From Microglena sp. YARC (Eukaryota > Chlorophyta > Chlorophyceae > Chlamydomonadales > Chlamydomonadaceae), in NCBI GenBank assembly GCA_022414725.1, contig CM039464.1:39667945-39731944 (forward strand): a stretch of 64,000 bases of DNA. Direction: 5' to 3'. A program made the translations under genes and the position numbers. Each line of letters begins with the position of its first letter. The first letter of the stretch is position 1. Under the pieces are notes generated by a model. The model was not told the origin of the DNA and did no database searches. It worked only from the letters and a program-made list of their open reading frames with translations. Of the stretch, positions 28,876 through 37,891 are shown one piece after another.

Positions 28876-30119
28876 ATGGCGCACCACACCCAACACGTCG
28901 TGTACGCCCTCGTCGAGCGCGAGTTCCTGGGCAAGTCCCCGTTGGTCGTCAAGGTCGGCCGGACCAGCCAGTCGTTCTGCAAGAGGCTCTCGCAGTACCC
29001 CAATGGATCCCAGCTCATTTTTGCCATCCATGTTCGAGATGCACAAGCGTGCGTGGATGCAGAGGCGACACTGCTCAGGTACATGCGCGGTGGTTACGAT
29101 TCCCGAATCCAGCCACGAAGAGATGTGGGTGCCGAGTACTTCGAGGTGGGCGAAGCCACCGTTTACAATGGTATGTTAGCGGCCGTTTTGAAGTACGCAT
29201 GGTACGGCAACGACTGCGGTGGCAAACAGGAGGAGTGTGACACTCCACGTGATGACTCCGTGGAATCCGCCGTTGAATCTGAGGGATCCGTGGACTCCGT
29301 GAAATCTGAGGAGACGGACGAGGAGCGTATGGATCGTGAGACGTACGTCTCACGTGTGGTGACTGTGATTTTTGACAACGTCGTTCAGGCTAACATCGAG
29401 CGTTACGATACGGTGCACGCCTTTGTCGAGGCCAATGCAACAGAGCTGTCTGGTGTGGTGTTGGATCAGGGCGCATTTGTCGATCGGGTATTGTCGAAAC
29501 TACCCGCCGCCCTCAGGTCGAGCTTCACCACCAAGAAAGTGGTATCATCGCTCAAGGATCTGGGCATCCAACCCATCCAGTACATTTTCGACGGCCTGCT
29601 GCCTCGTCGTGCCCTGCGGTTCCCAGACTTCACTCGCCACACATCCGCTTCCTGGATGAGCGGTGCATTGCCACCACCCCCTGCGATCTGCGGTCGCAGA
29701 TCGCCACGACCCCGGGCATGTACAACGCTTACGTCACGTTCTGCGAGGAGGAGGGGCTACAGGCGACTCTTGCTGACGTTGTCGAGCTGGCGCAGGTCGT
29801 CAAGGAGTGCGGCTTGGACACGAGGTACACCCTGCAAAAAGCTACCCCTGAAGACATCCTGCTGACTGAGTGGCTCAACAGTGTGGTGGAGGTGACGGGT
29901 GACTCGCGCGATGCTATATGGGTTGGCGACCTCAAAGCGCTGTGGAAGGAGACGCATGTTGGCGCAGAGGCCAATGTCTTAAACCACAAATTGGTCAAGG
30001 CATACGTTGCCACCAAGGCGGGGGCGGAGTGGAAGAGGATTGGCCGTATCAAGACGGGTGGTGGGTCATTTGTGAAGAATGGGGTGGTCAAGGGGTGCAC
30101 ATTGAGGTGCGTAGTATAA
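28876..30119 (+). CDS. T5orf172 (GIY-YIG-like) protein with D5 C-terminal domain, frameshifted
   Basis: Residues 1-105 match the T5orf172/MUG113 pattern, a GIY-YIG-nuclease relative (VVYALVEREF, VVKVGRTSQSFCKRLSQYP, DVGAEYFEV). An acidic Ser/Glu linker (EESVESEGSVDSVKSEE-like) and a helical region follow. The C-terminus (EWLNSVVEVTGDSRDAIWVG, HKLVKAYV, VVKGCTL) is the same domain that ends the neighbouring D5 helicase. A frameshift near 29630-29645 (CACACATCC) separates the halves: 28876-29640 and the frame ending at 30119. TATAAAG at 28820 is the likely promoter; it diverges from the D5-like gene. Confidence 0.65.
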
Positions 30120-30133
30120 GGCAACCCGCTTAT

Positions 30134-30193
30134 TGAGTGGCTCAACAGTGTGGTGGAGGTGACGGGTGACTCGCGCGATGCTATATGGGTTGG
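30134..30193 (+). repeat. Partial duplication of the preceding gene
   Basis: 60 bases (TGAGTGGCTCAACAGTGTGG onward, to CTATATGGGTTGG) repeat 29867-29926 exactly. They encode the start of the D5-type C-terminal domain but stop before its second half. A tandem partial duplication in the 3' flank. Confidence 0.9.
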
Positions 30194-30274
30194 TGCTTTG
30201 CTTCCCCTCCCAAAGCGTTTCAGAGAGAAGCCGATTCGAGCATATTTTATAGCACCTTTCCAAGCTGCAATTCA

Positions 30275-30296
30275 TATAAAGGTGTCCCGCTTTGTT
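30275..30296 (+). promoter_or_regulatory. Promoter-like TATAAAG/CCCGCTTTGTT element
   Basis: TATAAAG then GTGTCCCGCTTTGTT, 17 bases before the next start codon. Third member of the motif seen at 19171 and 22804. Confidence 0.55.
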
Positions 30297-30312
30297 GAAG
30301 AAGACACCACCA

Positions 30313-31710
30313 ATGACAATGTCCGCATCAAGGGTACCTGAAATTCCCAATGTATTGGTTAATGTAATATTGTCCCAGATATGCGGTTGCGTTGTGGAAT
30401 CCATGAGACGCCTGCCCACAGGCTCCCCTTTGAAGACGGTTCGTGCGGCATTGCGCCCGCTCGTGTACTTATGTATGTTGAGTCAGGAGCACGCGACCTT
30501 CGTCGGTGAGGACATATGGGAAACTGTTTTCCAATTAGTCTGCAGGATCTGCAGCAGAAAAGTGTGTAGAGGTGATGTGAAATGCTCGTATCAAAACGCG
30601 GTAATGCTGATTCTCGGACGCGGATGTGAGTGGTGTGACGCTCACCCGAAGATTTTAAAAGTGTATTGGCAGTTTGGCACACGCATTTGTCAGACATGTC
30701 TACGGGAAAACACTATTTGCGATTTTGCTGTCAAGAATGACCTGAAGGGGTTGGGTCCAGAGGTTGTTTCGTATATTTGTCGGGGACTGCCCTCCATCAC
30801 AATTGGCATGTACAAACGATATGTCGACCTCACCTACGACCTCACATTTCTCTGGAGCGCCGATGTGTATGCGCGTGCGCGGGAGTTCCTTCGAAAGGAT
30901 GCGGGTTGTTTCGGCGACAGTTATTCTTATTCTTGCTACACCGAGCTTTGCGAAATCGCAACAGCAAAAGTAATCGCGGACAAGGAGGCTGCACGACTCT
31001 CGCGCGTCTCCATGCGGAAGGCATCGTTGGATGAATTGGATGACCACATCATGTCGTCTCAAGATCTTGCACATGTGTTCAAGTGCTGCGCAAGTGTGGT
31101 GCCCAAGGGTCAGCTGCGCGACAAGCTGGTGCCCAATGGTCAGTTGCGCGACAACCTGGTGGTGTCATGCACAACAGACGATATTCTTGGGGTTACGCAC
31201 GCTCTGCTCAACCGCAAGCTTACCGGCTTCATTACAAAATTATGCATTGATCTCAAAGACCTGCCCCTCGATGTCATAATTGCACATGCTGGCTCGATAT
31301 CTGGTGCCGTGATGGCTGACGTTGCTGCCGCGGTGGGCGATTTCCCCAAGCTGACGCATGCCGTGTTTTCACGCAATTATGGAGATGACATTAAGCAGGC
31401 ATGTATCGCTTCACAAGATGCTGAAATTCGCAAGCAAGTGCACTGCATGGTTGCGAATATCGTGAAAAGAATATGCGTGCGTGATTGGGACTCGATGTTC
31501 CGCGGTGTGTTCGAGGTATGCGGATGCAAGTGGTCTCGTTATCGTGACCTATTTCACAAGCTAAGTGTCGCGCATGGACGTATTATCCTGGATCAACCCA
31601 GTGCACACGGTGTGTGTTGCAGACAATGTAATAAGGAGTTCAAAACAGTTTCGGACTTGATCCATCATGTCAAGGGTTCTCTGGTTCACCGCCCCCATAC
31701 GTGTGTGTGA
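30313..31710 (+). CDS. F-box-like protein with Cys pairs and C-terminal zinc finger
   Basis: About 465 residues. An N-terminal helical region is followed by two CxxC pairs (CEWCDAHPK and RICQTCLREN, about residues 110-140), a likely zinc site often seen in giant-virus F-box proteins. The middle has a short tandem duplication (KGQLRDKLVPNGQLRDNLV). The end carries a C2H2-type finger (CCRQCNKEFKTVSDLIHHVK, then VHRPH). The plan resembles 22868-24607: helical N-terminus, long body, terminal finger. Both use the same promoter-like motif, so they may be co-regulated. Confidence 0.6.
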   Translation: MTMSASRVPEIPNVLVNVILSQICGCVVESMRRLPTGSPLKTVRAALRPLVYLCMLSQEHATFVGEDIWETVFQLVCRICSRKVCRGDVKCSYQNAVMLILGRGCEWCDAHPKILKVYWQFGTRICQTCLRENTICDFAVKNDLKGLGPEVVSYICRGLPSITIGMYKRYVDLTYDLTFLWSADVYARAREFLRKDAGCFGDSYSYSCYTELCEIATAKVIADKEAARLSRVSMRKASLDELDDHIMSSQDLAHVFKCCASVVPKGQLRDKLVPNGQLRDNLVVSCTTDDILGVTHALLNRKLTGFITKLCIDLKDLPLDVIIAHAGSISGAVMADVAAAVGDFPKLTHAVFSRNYGDDIKQACIASQDAEIRKQVHCMVANIVKRICVRDWDSMFRGVFEVCGCKWSRYRDLFHKLSVAHGRIILDQPSAHGVCCRQCNKEFKTVSDLIHHVKGSLVHRPHTCV

Positions 31711-31741
31711 TAATGAGGAATTTCAGACATCATTATGTTAC

Positions 31742-32475
31742 AAACAGTCGGCGGAACAGTAAAATGAAACATATATCAGATGGAAATAAATGTACGACAT
31801 CGCCGTTAGAAAAATGGCGTTAAGAATGGTCGCTGACCGGACCAGGAGAGGTAGCTGTGCCTACGGGATCTATGTTCGCTTCCTGCAAGAGCATCTTCAA
31901 AGAGGAGGTTCGTGTGACAGATGAGTTCAAGACTACTCTCATGTCGTGGGAGACAGGTGCCAAGAAGGAATGTGATTACAAGATGCCAAGTGTTTCTCTA
32001 AACGCTGAAGGTCAGATCAGTATCGGTGATGAGTGGTTGTTGTGTCACACTCTCTTGAAGAAGCCTCCCAAGGTAGCTGAGCGCGACCAGTCGGCGGTGA
32101 GGGTGTACTGCACCCTTAAAAAAATCCAAGAAAAACACCGGAGGGGTGGCTTAGCCACCTCTCTTGTCGATGTCAACAAATCGATCAAGCGATACCCTGA
32201 GGTACGAGGACTGCGATTCTCTCCAGAAACCAGCACTTACTCGGGCCGGGACCGCTCCTCTGCTCTCACAATCGCAAGGCTGCACTGCATGGAACTGTTG
32301 GGTCTAGGGAGACCGCTTCCATTTTCCCGGTGCAAGGCTGCGTGTTGTTGACGGGCTACAACAAACATGATGGTGTTCCACTGCCCCGTGGATTTCTACA
32401 CCATAAGGCACACACTCCGGTGTGGCCGTACACTCCAGAAAGCGGTTTCATTTATATGTTCCGTCGAGTGTATCA
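31742..32475 (+). mobile_element. MITE-A-like ends around a nuclease-like fragment
   Basis: The left end CAGTCGGCGGAACAGTAAAA and the right end TTTCATTTATATGTTCCGTC (to GAGTGTA) match MITE-A termini in correct inverted orientation. Between them lies a 480-bp frame not found in MITE-A. The flanking TA is imperfect on the left. The right 110 bases also match the MITE-A right half (GTGTTCCACTGCCCCGTGGA). It may be a larger relative of MITE-A that once carried its own gene. Confidence 0.5.
31872..32351 (+). pseudogene. Possible Fanzor/TnpB C-terminal region
   Basis: The end of this frame reads GRDRSSALTIARLHCMELLG, then RPLPFSR. This resembles the Fanzor RuvC-III segment (RD-x-x-A-x-x-I followed by a RPxxFxR tail). 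The zinc ribbon expected before it is absent or degenerate. A related phrase (CTCTCCAGAAACCAGCA) appears at 6764. I start at the first ATG; a GTG at 31857 is also possible. Assignment is weak, but the location inside mariner-type ends fits the Fanzor lifestyle. Confidence 0.35.
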
Positions 32476-32605
32476 CATGGCTACCACTCTCGTCACGGCG
32501 GATCCTGTCGAGTCACATGGCTACCACTCTCGTCACGGCGGATCCTGTCGAGTCACACTGCGACCACTCTCGTCAAGGCGGAACCTGTCGAGTCACATGG
32601 AGACT
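32473..32605 (+). repeat. Tandem 40-bp repeat
   Basis: The unit TCACATGGCTACCACTCTCG plus TCACGGCGGATCCTGTCGAG occurs about three times; the last unit is diverged (TGCGACC, TCAAGGCGGAACC). Scattered inverse relatives occur near 11346 and 13185. 32606-32792 holds no gene I can support. Confidence 0.8.
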
Positions 32606-32792
32606 TCATGATCAGCTTGTGCGTTTCCTTTGCCGCTTGGTCTTCATGCAGGATGCGTTTGATTTCTTCGTGTATTCTGGCGTACTTGATTTTGGACATG
32701 GCCACCTGTCCGGGTACGACGACCGAGGAGGTGGCTGGATTTATCCGCCTTGAAGAACATTATTTAATTTTATTCTCCAAAGTATTTATAAT

Positions 32793-33343
32793 ATGTTCAA
32801 CGAAAAATTTGATGCAAGCACAGCACTGTCAAGTATTTTCTTATGGGTTTTGTTCGGACACCTGTCCAAACTATTAAACTGTGATTTGCAACGCATTATG
32901 GTTTCGCATCCATTTGTTGTGCATATGATTGGAATCGCTACATTTTTCTTTCTTTTTACAATATTGGACCCAAGCAACAAAAACCACATATCGATTGTAT
33001 GGTTCAAGACTATATTTGTATACATAAATTCATTATAATGACCAAGTCAAAGTGGTACTTTATTGCACCAATATTAGGACTTTTGTTGATAGACCAAACA
33101 CTAAAAAAGCACGTAGCCATCCAAACAGAACGCGGTGATGATACAGATAAATTAAAAAAAATACAAAAAGATATCAGCAATATATTAGTCATAATTATGC
33201 TATCTTTGATTTTCATCGGAGCCGCGCATTATACGTATCTGCAACGCATAGAATACAAAAACGATTTTCCGATGACCAAATTTTTCTTTGGAGTAACAAC
33301 TTGCAAAACTACAACACCGACGTACAAAACAAAATTGTCATAA
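32793..33343 (+). CDS. Conserved giant-virus membrane protein split in two frames
   Basis: The first frame (32793-33038, 81 aa) has hydrophobic helices SSIFLWVLFGHLSKLLNC and IGIATFFFLFTILDPSN. The second (33038-33343) starts MTKSKWYFIAPILGLLLIDQ and ends with IMLSLIFIGAAHYTYLQ plus a short KFFFGV tail. As a pair they match, by eye, one membrane-protein family widespread in giant viruses. The frames meet at TAATG (33036-33040), so either a one-base deletion split the gene or reinitiation expresses both halves. The region is clearly more A/T-rich than its neighbours. Confidence 0.6.
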
Positions 33344-33391
33344 AACGCAGAAAAACAATTCATTCAATCTTTGTAACCGATACTGTCTTCA

Positions 33392-33475
33392 GTTACAGTC
33401 GGTGACTATTGAACCCAATAATTGGGTAGATCAGGTGATTTCATTTTGTGCCCTTCATCCCGTATTTCAGTATTT
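33392..33475 (+). repeat. Dispersed repeat related to 62005-62085
   Basis: TACAGTCGGTGACTATTGAA, then GGGTAGATCAGGTGATTTCA and TTTTGTGCCCTTCATCCCGT, closely match 62013-62075. The TACAGTCGG start suggests a mariner-type terminus. 33344-33778 otherwise contains a CT microsatellite (33543-33559) and no supported gene. Confidence 0.65.
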
Positions 33476-33778
33476 AAGCTGTCCCAAAGGATAACAAGGT
33501 AAGCTACCTACAGACCCAGGTGTGACGGTCGGTTGAGCGCTCACTCTCTCTCTCTCTCTGGAAACTGGGGTTTTAGGGGGACCGAATTTTGCGGTCCATC
33601 CACGTCGTCAGAAGCAAAAGAAGGTTCTTGGCAACGTTCACGTCTCGGTTCCAGGTTGCACCACAGCGCACCATTACCATGTAATATTGTTTATACTTCA
33701 TTCATGCCCCTCGCGTCTAACAATAATGGACGAATTATTCTAGAAACATCATTGGCCTGACTGTGTGATACTTGAGTA

Positions 33779-34230
33779 ATGTCCCTGAACATCATGTTCA
33801 ACTTCGTTCCCAAGTTCACCACCACCGGCTCTTACCCCGGCATCCAACGTCGAGTCCGTGTTCTGCGCTGGATACAAAGTGAATCATTGGGCAAAACAAC
33901 ACGCAAATATACAAAAGTTTGTATGGATATCTTTTACAAGGGGCACTTTTCTGTCCCGCTGACTGTAGCAGATCAAGAACGTTCAGTATTTCTTTTCTGT
34001 CCCGCTGAATGTAGCAGCTTAAGAACGTTCAGTATTTTTTTTCTGTCCCGCTGAATGTAGCAGCGTAAAAACGTTCGAGGAACATCTCAATAGCCACCAA
34101 ACCCATACCCACAGAAACGAATCCACTCGAGAGTCAGAGATTCCAGGTGCTCCCGCACATATACGAAACTTTGTCTGGATATCTTTTACAAGGGGCACTA
34201 TTCAGTATTTTCTGTTCCGCTGACTGTAGC
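33779..34230 (+). repeat. Gene fragment, 45-bp repeats and partial copy of the RPB3/11 3' end
   Basis: 33779-33900 is an open start (MSLNIMFNFVPKFTTTGSY) without continuation. 33950-34070 holds three near-repeats of TTCTGTCCCGCTGAATGTAG with AAGAACGTTCAGTATT. 34078-34165 duplicates the end of the RPB3/11-like gene (compare 34246-34337; GAGAGTCAGAGATTCCAGGT in both), lacking seven bases. I see no complete gene here. Confidence 0.7.
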
Positions 34231-35370
34231 ATCGTAAGAACGTGTGAGGAACATCTCAATGGCCACCAAATCCATACCCTTAAGCCCACAGAAACGAATC
34301 CACTCGAGAGTCAGAGATTCCAGGTGCTCCCGCACATACAACAGCCCCTCCAATAAGACATCCGAGTACGCAGTCGGGGCTTTGTCCTGCCTCGCGAGCT
34401 GCATCTTAAATGTTATGTCGTCCACAAGAGGGTGCCGCTTGAAGTAGCCGACGAAACTCACACGGGACTTGCCGCCGCGCCGAATCCAAAGGTCGTACAA
34501 TAGTCCCTGCAAAAGATTTCCCAATGTATGGTCCAAACCAGGAAAAAGAATGCTCCTCGCGCCACCCGGGACGGTCGAGTCCTCAAACGAGACGCGCTCG
34601 GTACGGACGTCTTCCGAGAGAGCAATGATGGCTCGGACAAGGAAGCGGAACCCTAGAAAAACGAGGTAGTAAGGGGACAGGCTCGGGTTCACGCTCTCAA
34701 CGAAAAAATCGAACTTGTCGGGAACCGAGTCGTCGTCCAAAACAGGCTCCTTGTAACGAAAATAGCAAGAGCAGACTGGAGAATATCTCGCATGCTCCCG
34801 ACCGGAGCCAAGCCTCGCAGTCGCCGTGATGTTCACAGCCTCACCGACGCCGCCACACATGATGTTGGGGCGCAAGACAGTGAGAAGCACACTGTCACCC
34901 GACCGCTTGTCAACAGGAAACAGACGCTTCAAACGCTCCGTCTGGAACGAGACGCCTGCCACGTCACGAACTACAAAGTCTCCGCTCACCACATCCAACA
35001 CCTCATTCCCGGTGTTCCGCACGGCCAAGGTGCATTGGTAGTCGCCAGGGTCGAAGTTCTCCAACTCGTTGGGAGTCAGACACAAAGGCACAAGCGACAC
35101 ACGGAGAGCCAACATCTCGTTGTGCATCACGGACGTGTTCTCAAGTACGCGCACACCACCACCACAGCCCCCAGGAGGAACCAAAGTGTCGAACGCCGCG
35201 GTCTCCACACAAGCGATGATCGCACGACGCAACGAATTCACGATGCACAAGTCGATGCCAGAAACTGAGAAGGACCCTCCGTCATCGATGTTACCAGGTA
35301 TGAAGTGATCCGTACCGACTGAGGGAGAAGGGATCACAGGAGCCAGAACGTCTCCTACACGAATCGACAT
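34198..35370 (-). CDS. RNA polymerase RPB3/RPB11-like fused subunit
   Basis: Residues about 44-96 carry the alpha-motif of RPB3 (CIVNSLRRAIIACVE; NTSVMHNEMLALRVSLVPL). Residues about 275-322 carry the RPB11 motif (LDHTLGNLLQGLLYDL; GYFKRHPLVDDITFKM). Fused D/L-type subunits are known in giant viruses; they nucleate polymerase assembly with RPB2. I start at the ATG at 35370 because the preceding codons lack one. The last ten or so residues (ATVSGTENTE) are encoded by a mariner-type terminus at 34211-34228, so the native C-terminus has been replaced. A second partial copy of the 3' end lies next door. Confidence 0.75.
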   Translation of the reverse strand: MSIRVGDVLAPVIPSPSVGTDHFIPGNIDDGGSFSVSGIDLCIVNSLRRAIIACVETAAFDTLVPPGGCGGGVRVLENTSVMHNEMLALRVSLVPLCLTPNELENFDPGDYQCTLAVRNTGNEVLDVVSGDFVVRDVAGVSFQTERLKRLFPVDKRSGDSVLLTVLRPNIMCGGVGEAVNITATARLGSGREHARYSPVCSCYFRYKEPVLDDDSVPDKFDFFVESVNPSLSPYYLVFLGFRFLVRAIIALSEDVRTERVSFEDSTVPGGARSILFPGLDHTLGNLLQGLLYDLWIRRGGKSRVSFVGYFKRHPLVDDITFKMQLARQDKAPTAYSDVLLEGLLYVREHLESLTLEWIRFCGLKGMDLVAIEMFLTRSYDATVSGTENTE

Positions 35371-35473
35371 TTCTAAAGCTACGACAGGAATAATACACAA
35401 CAATATCTACATCATCGAAGAAAACATTTATACTCGGTTTCAAAAACCAAATCGAAACAATCGCCAAGGAAAC

Positions 35474-35634
35474 AATGGGCGTTCCTGCCTCCCGGCGATT
35501 TTTTTGAATTTTCAAAGCAGAGGTTAGAGCCGTACGAACGACTCGCCAACCAGAGATTTAGCTCTCCGCGGAATTGCGATTCCGACAAGACCAGGCTCCG
35601 AAACCAGTCAAAATCCCTCCGGGAGGCAGGAACA
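35474..35634 (+). mobile_element. Diverged MITE-B copy
   Basis: Left end AATGGGCGTTCCTGCCTCC; right end CTCCGGGAGGCAGGAAC. The interior keeps GACTCGCCAACCAGAGATTT- and ACCAGGCTCCGAAACCAGTC-like blocks but differs more than other copies, so it is an older insertion. 35635-35993 contains nothing I can call. Confidence 0.7.
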
Positions 35635-35993
35635 AATGTACTGGTGCAAATTGTCTTTCTTACATTAAGGAATTCAAGTTTCATCAAGTTTTGTAACCGA
35701 TCTTGTCAATACAGATATTGTCTTCAGGAGATTGACACAAAACATTCAAGGACTGTAAAGACACAGAAGTTACATCTTCAAAGTAGCCTGAAAAGTCAAA
35801 GTGCTGGCTCACATCGTGCGCATCAATAATCATTTTCAAAGCGTTCCTGCCTCATAATCAAACATTTCTGCTACATCTGGAATTATTGGGCACACGCAGC
35901 GATATTTTCGCTTGAGCAAACTGAACACATTTCTGAAAAGTTTGAGGAGAGTGGATAAATACTTTCTCTACGGTGGCAAGAAACGTGTCTTGC

Positions 35994-37304
35994 CTAACAA
36001 AAGACCCAGCTGCTGTCAAGTTTCACAATGGCCCTGTCCTCGGGGCCAGCCGCCTCTGGATCCATCAAAAGCAAGCAGACATCGGCGTGACCGGCCTTCG
36101 CAGCCGCCCACAAGGCCCAGCTGTTGACAGAGTTCGCCCGGGCCCTGAACTCAATTCCAGCCACCGCTGGATCCATCAGCAGCTTGCAGACATCTGCGTG
36201 ACCTGCCTTGGCAGCCGCCCACAAAGCCCTGCAGTCGCTAGAGTTTGCCAGGGCCCTGAACTCAAGTCCAGCCACCGCTGGATCCATCAGCAGCTTGCAA
36301 ACATCTGCGTGACCTGCCTTGGCAGACGCCCCCAAGGCCCTGCTGTTGATATTGTTCGCCCTGGCCCTGTACTTGAGTCCAGCCACCTCTGGATCCATCA
36401 GCAGCTTGCAGACATCTGCGTGGCCTTCTTTGGCAGCCGCCCACAAGGCCCAGCTGTCGCTAGAGTTCGCCCGGGCCCTGTACTTGAGTCCAGCCACTGC
36501 TGGATCCATCAGCAACTTGCAGACATCTGCGTGGCCTGCATTGGCCGCCGCCCCCAAGGCCCTGCTGTTGGCATTGTTAGCCCGGGTCCAGTACTCAAGT
36601 CCAGCCACCTCTGGATCCATGAGCAGCTTGCAGACATCTGCGTGACCTTCCTTTGCAGCCGCCCACAAGGCCCTACTGTCGCTAGAGTTCGCCAGGGCCC
36701 TGAACTCAAGTCCAGCCACCTCTGGATCAATGAGCAGCTTGCAGACATCTGCGTGACCTTCCTTGGCAGCCGCCCACAATGCCCAGCTGTCTATAGAGTT
36801 CGCCCGGGCCCTATACTCAAGTCCAGCCACATCTGGATCCATGAGCAGCTTGCAGACATCTGCGTGACCTTCCTTTGCAGCCTCACGCAAGGCCCTGCTG
36901 TTGACAGTGTTCGCCCGGGCCCTGAACTCAAGTCCAGCCGCCGCTGGGTCCATGAGCAGCTTGCAGACATCTGCGTGACCTGCCTTGGCACCCACATAGA
37001 GAAGCTTGTTTTCATTTTGGTTCGCCCTCAATTGTAGGGCCCCCTTAACCTGTACAAGAGGATTGGACACCAAGCATACTGCTAGAAGGTCGGCGCGCCC
37101 CCCTTTCGCCATCATCTCTCCAACTCGCTGTGGTGGTTGGATCAGTCGGGTAAGGGTCAATCCTGAAAATCTTTTGCGCAGAGTTTTACACACTAATACA
37201 ATCTTGGGGTTGGAAGAGAATAGGGCAATACGATCAAGAATGTCATGGGGAAACGTTAGGAATGGAAACGATGCTCGCGTGTGCGAATGCATTTCGATGA
37301 ACAT
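35994..37304 (-). CDS. F-box plus ankyrin-repeat protein
   Basis: After a short N-terminus comes an F-box-like helix pair (FPHDILDRIALFSSNPKIVL, VCKTLRKRF). Then nine ankyrin-type repeats of 37 residues follow, each with GHADVCKLLMDP. DNA identity between the 111-bp units is very high, which implies recent unequal exchange. Such proteins usually act as substrate adaptors for host ubiquitin ligases. The upstream frame has no ATG; I use 37304 (37292 also possible). TTTATACC lies 30 bases upstream. Confidence 0.8.
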   Translation of the reverse strand: MFIEMHSHTRASFPFLTFPHDILDRIALFSSNPKIVLVCKTLRKRFSGLTLTRLIQPPQRVGEMMAKGGRADLLAVCLVSNPLVQVKGALQLRANQNENKLLYVGAKAGHADVCKLLMDPAAAGLEFRARANTVNSRALREAAKEGHADVCKLLMDPDVAGLEYRARANSIDSWALWAAAKEGHADVCKLLIDPEVAGLEFRALANSSDSRALWAAAKEGHADVCKLLMDPEVAGLEYWTRANNANSRALGAAANAGHADVCKLLMDPAVAGLKYRARANSSDSWALWAAAKEGHADVCKLLMDPEVAGLKYRARANNINSRALGASAKAGHADVCKLLMDPAVAGLEFRALANSSDCRALWAAAKAGHADVCKLLMDPAVAGIEFRARANSVNSWALWAAAKAGHADVCLLLMDPEAAGPEDRAIVKLDSSWVFC

Positions 37305-37843
37305 GTGTGTACATGCATGCAAGCGCACAGGATGGTATAAATAAATAATGAGTTGGGATAAACCCTATAAACCCTTGGTTGCACTTGCCTGGCGGTATCT
37401 GCAAGCGGTACAGAATGGGTGTTCCTGCCCCACGGCGGATTTTTTGAATTTAACTGTTCCGCCGACTGTAGAGCCTCATGAACGACTTGTACAAGCGGTT
37501 TCAAGATGGCTTTCGAAGCCCAACACTCATCCTCGATCGCTTCAACACGAAGATAGTTTTCAGCGGCCCGCACCAAATCAACGTTGCCTTCCAATTTGGC
37601 AATAGTGTTTCGATCGGTTGCGAATTTGATTTGCTTTTCCCTCTCCTGCTCCAACTGGTGTATTCTGCGTTCAAGTACTTCTTTCTTGTGCATGAAATGG
37701 TAATTGATGTATCCAATCTCCTTTTTAAGGTTTGCATCGTAGTCGACAGCGCCATCATCTTTTAATGGTATTCGTTTGATGCGACGACGCAAGTAATGAG
37801 GAGGAGGAGGAGCAGCGGTAGCGGTAGCGGAGTGATCGTTCAT
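37256..37843 (-). CDS. Coiled-coil protein with transposon-derived tail
   Basis: The native part (37843-37471, about 124 residues) has a Pro-rich start, a basic patch (YLRRRIKRIPLKDDG) and a coiled coil (KKEVLERRIHQLEQEREKQI). From 37470 on, the reading frame crosses a MITE-A right end (TACAGTCGGCGGAACAGT in this orientation) and a MITE-B-like end, which add about 70 foreign residues before a stop that overlaps the ankyrin gene. The true stop has been displaced. Not recognised. Confidence 0.55.
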   Translation of the reverse strand: MNDHSATATAAPPPPHYLRRRIKRIPLKDDGAVDYDANLKKEIGYINYHFMHKKEVLERRIHQLEQEREKQIKFATDRNTIAKLEGNVDLVRAAENYLRVEAIEDECWASKAILKPLVQVVHEALQSAEQLNSKNPPWGRNTHSVPLADTARQVQPRVYRVYPNSLFIYTILCACMHVHTCSSKCIRTREHRFHS

Positions 37844-37891
37844 GTTTGAAACAATTATTCCCAGCATGATGCATTTTGTTTTTATACACCA

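Noticed and set aside
32330..32877. Plus-strand frames with repeated ATTLVTADPVESHG
   Set aside because: They read the 40-bp tandem repeat; no protein signature.
36319..37015. Frames on both strands across the ankyrin region
   Set aside because: Shadows created by the 111-bp ankyrin repeats.
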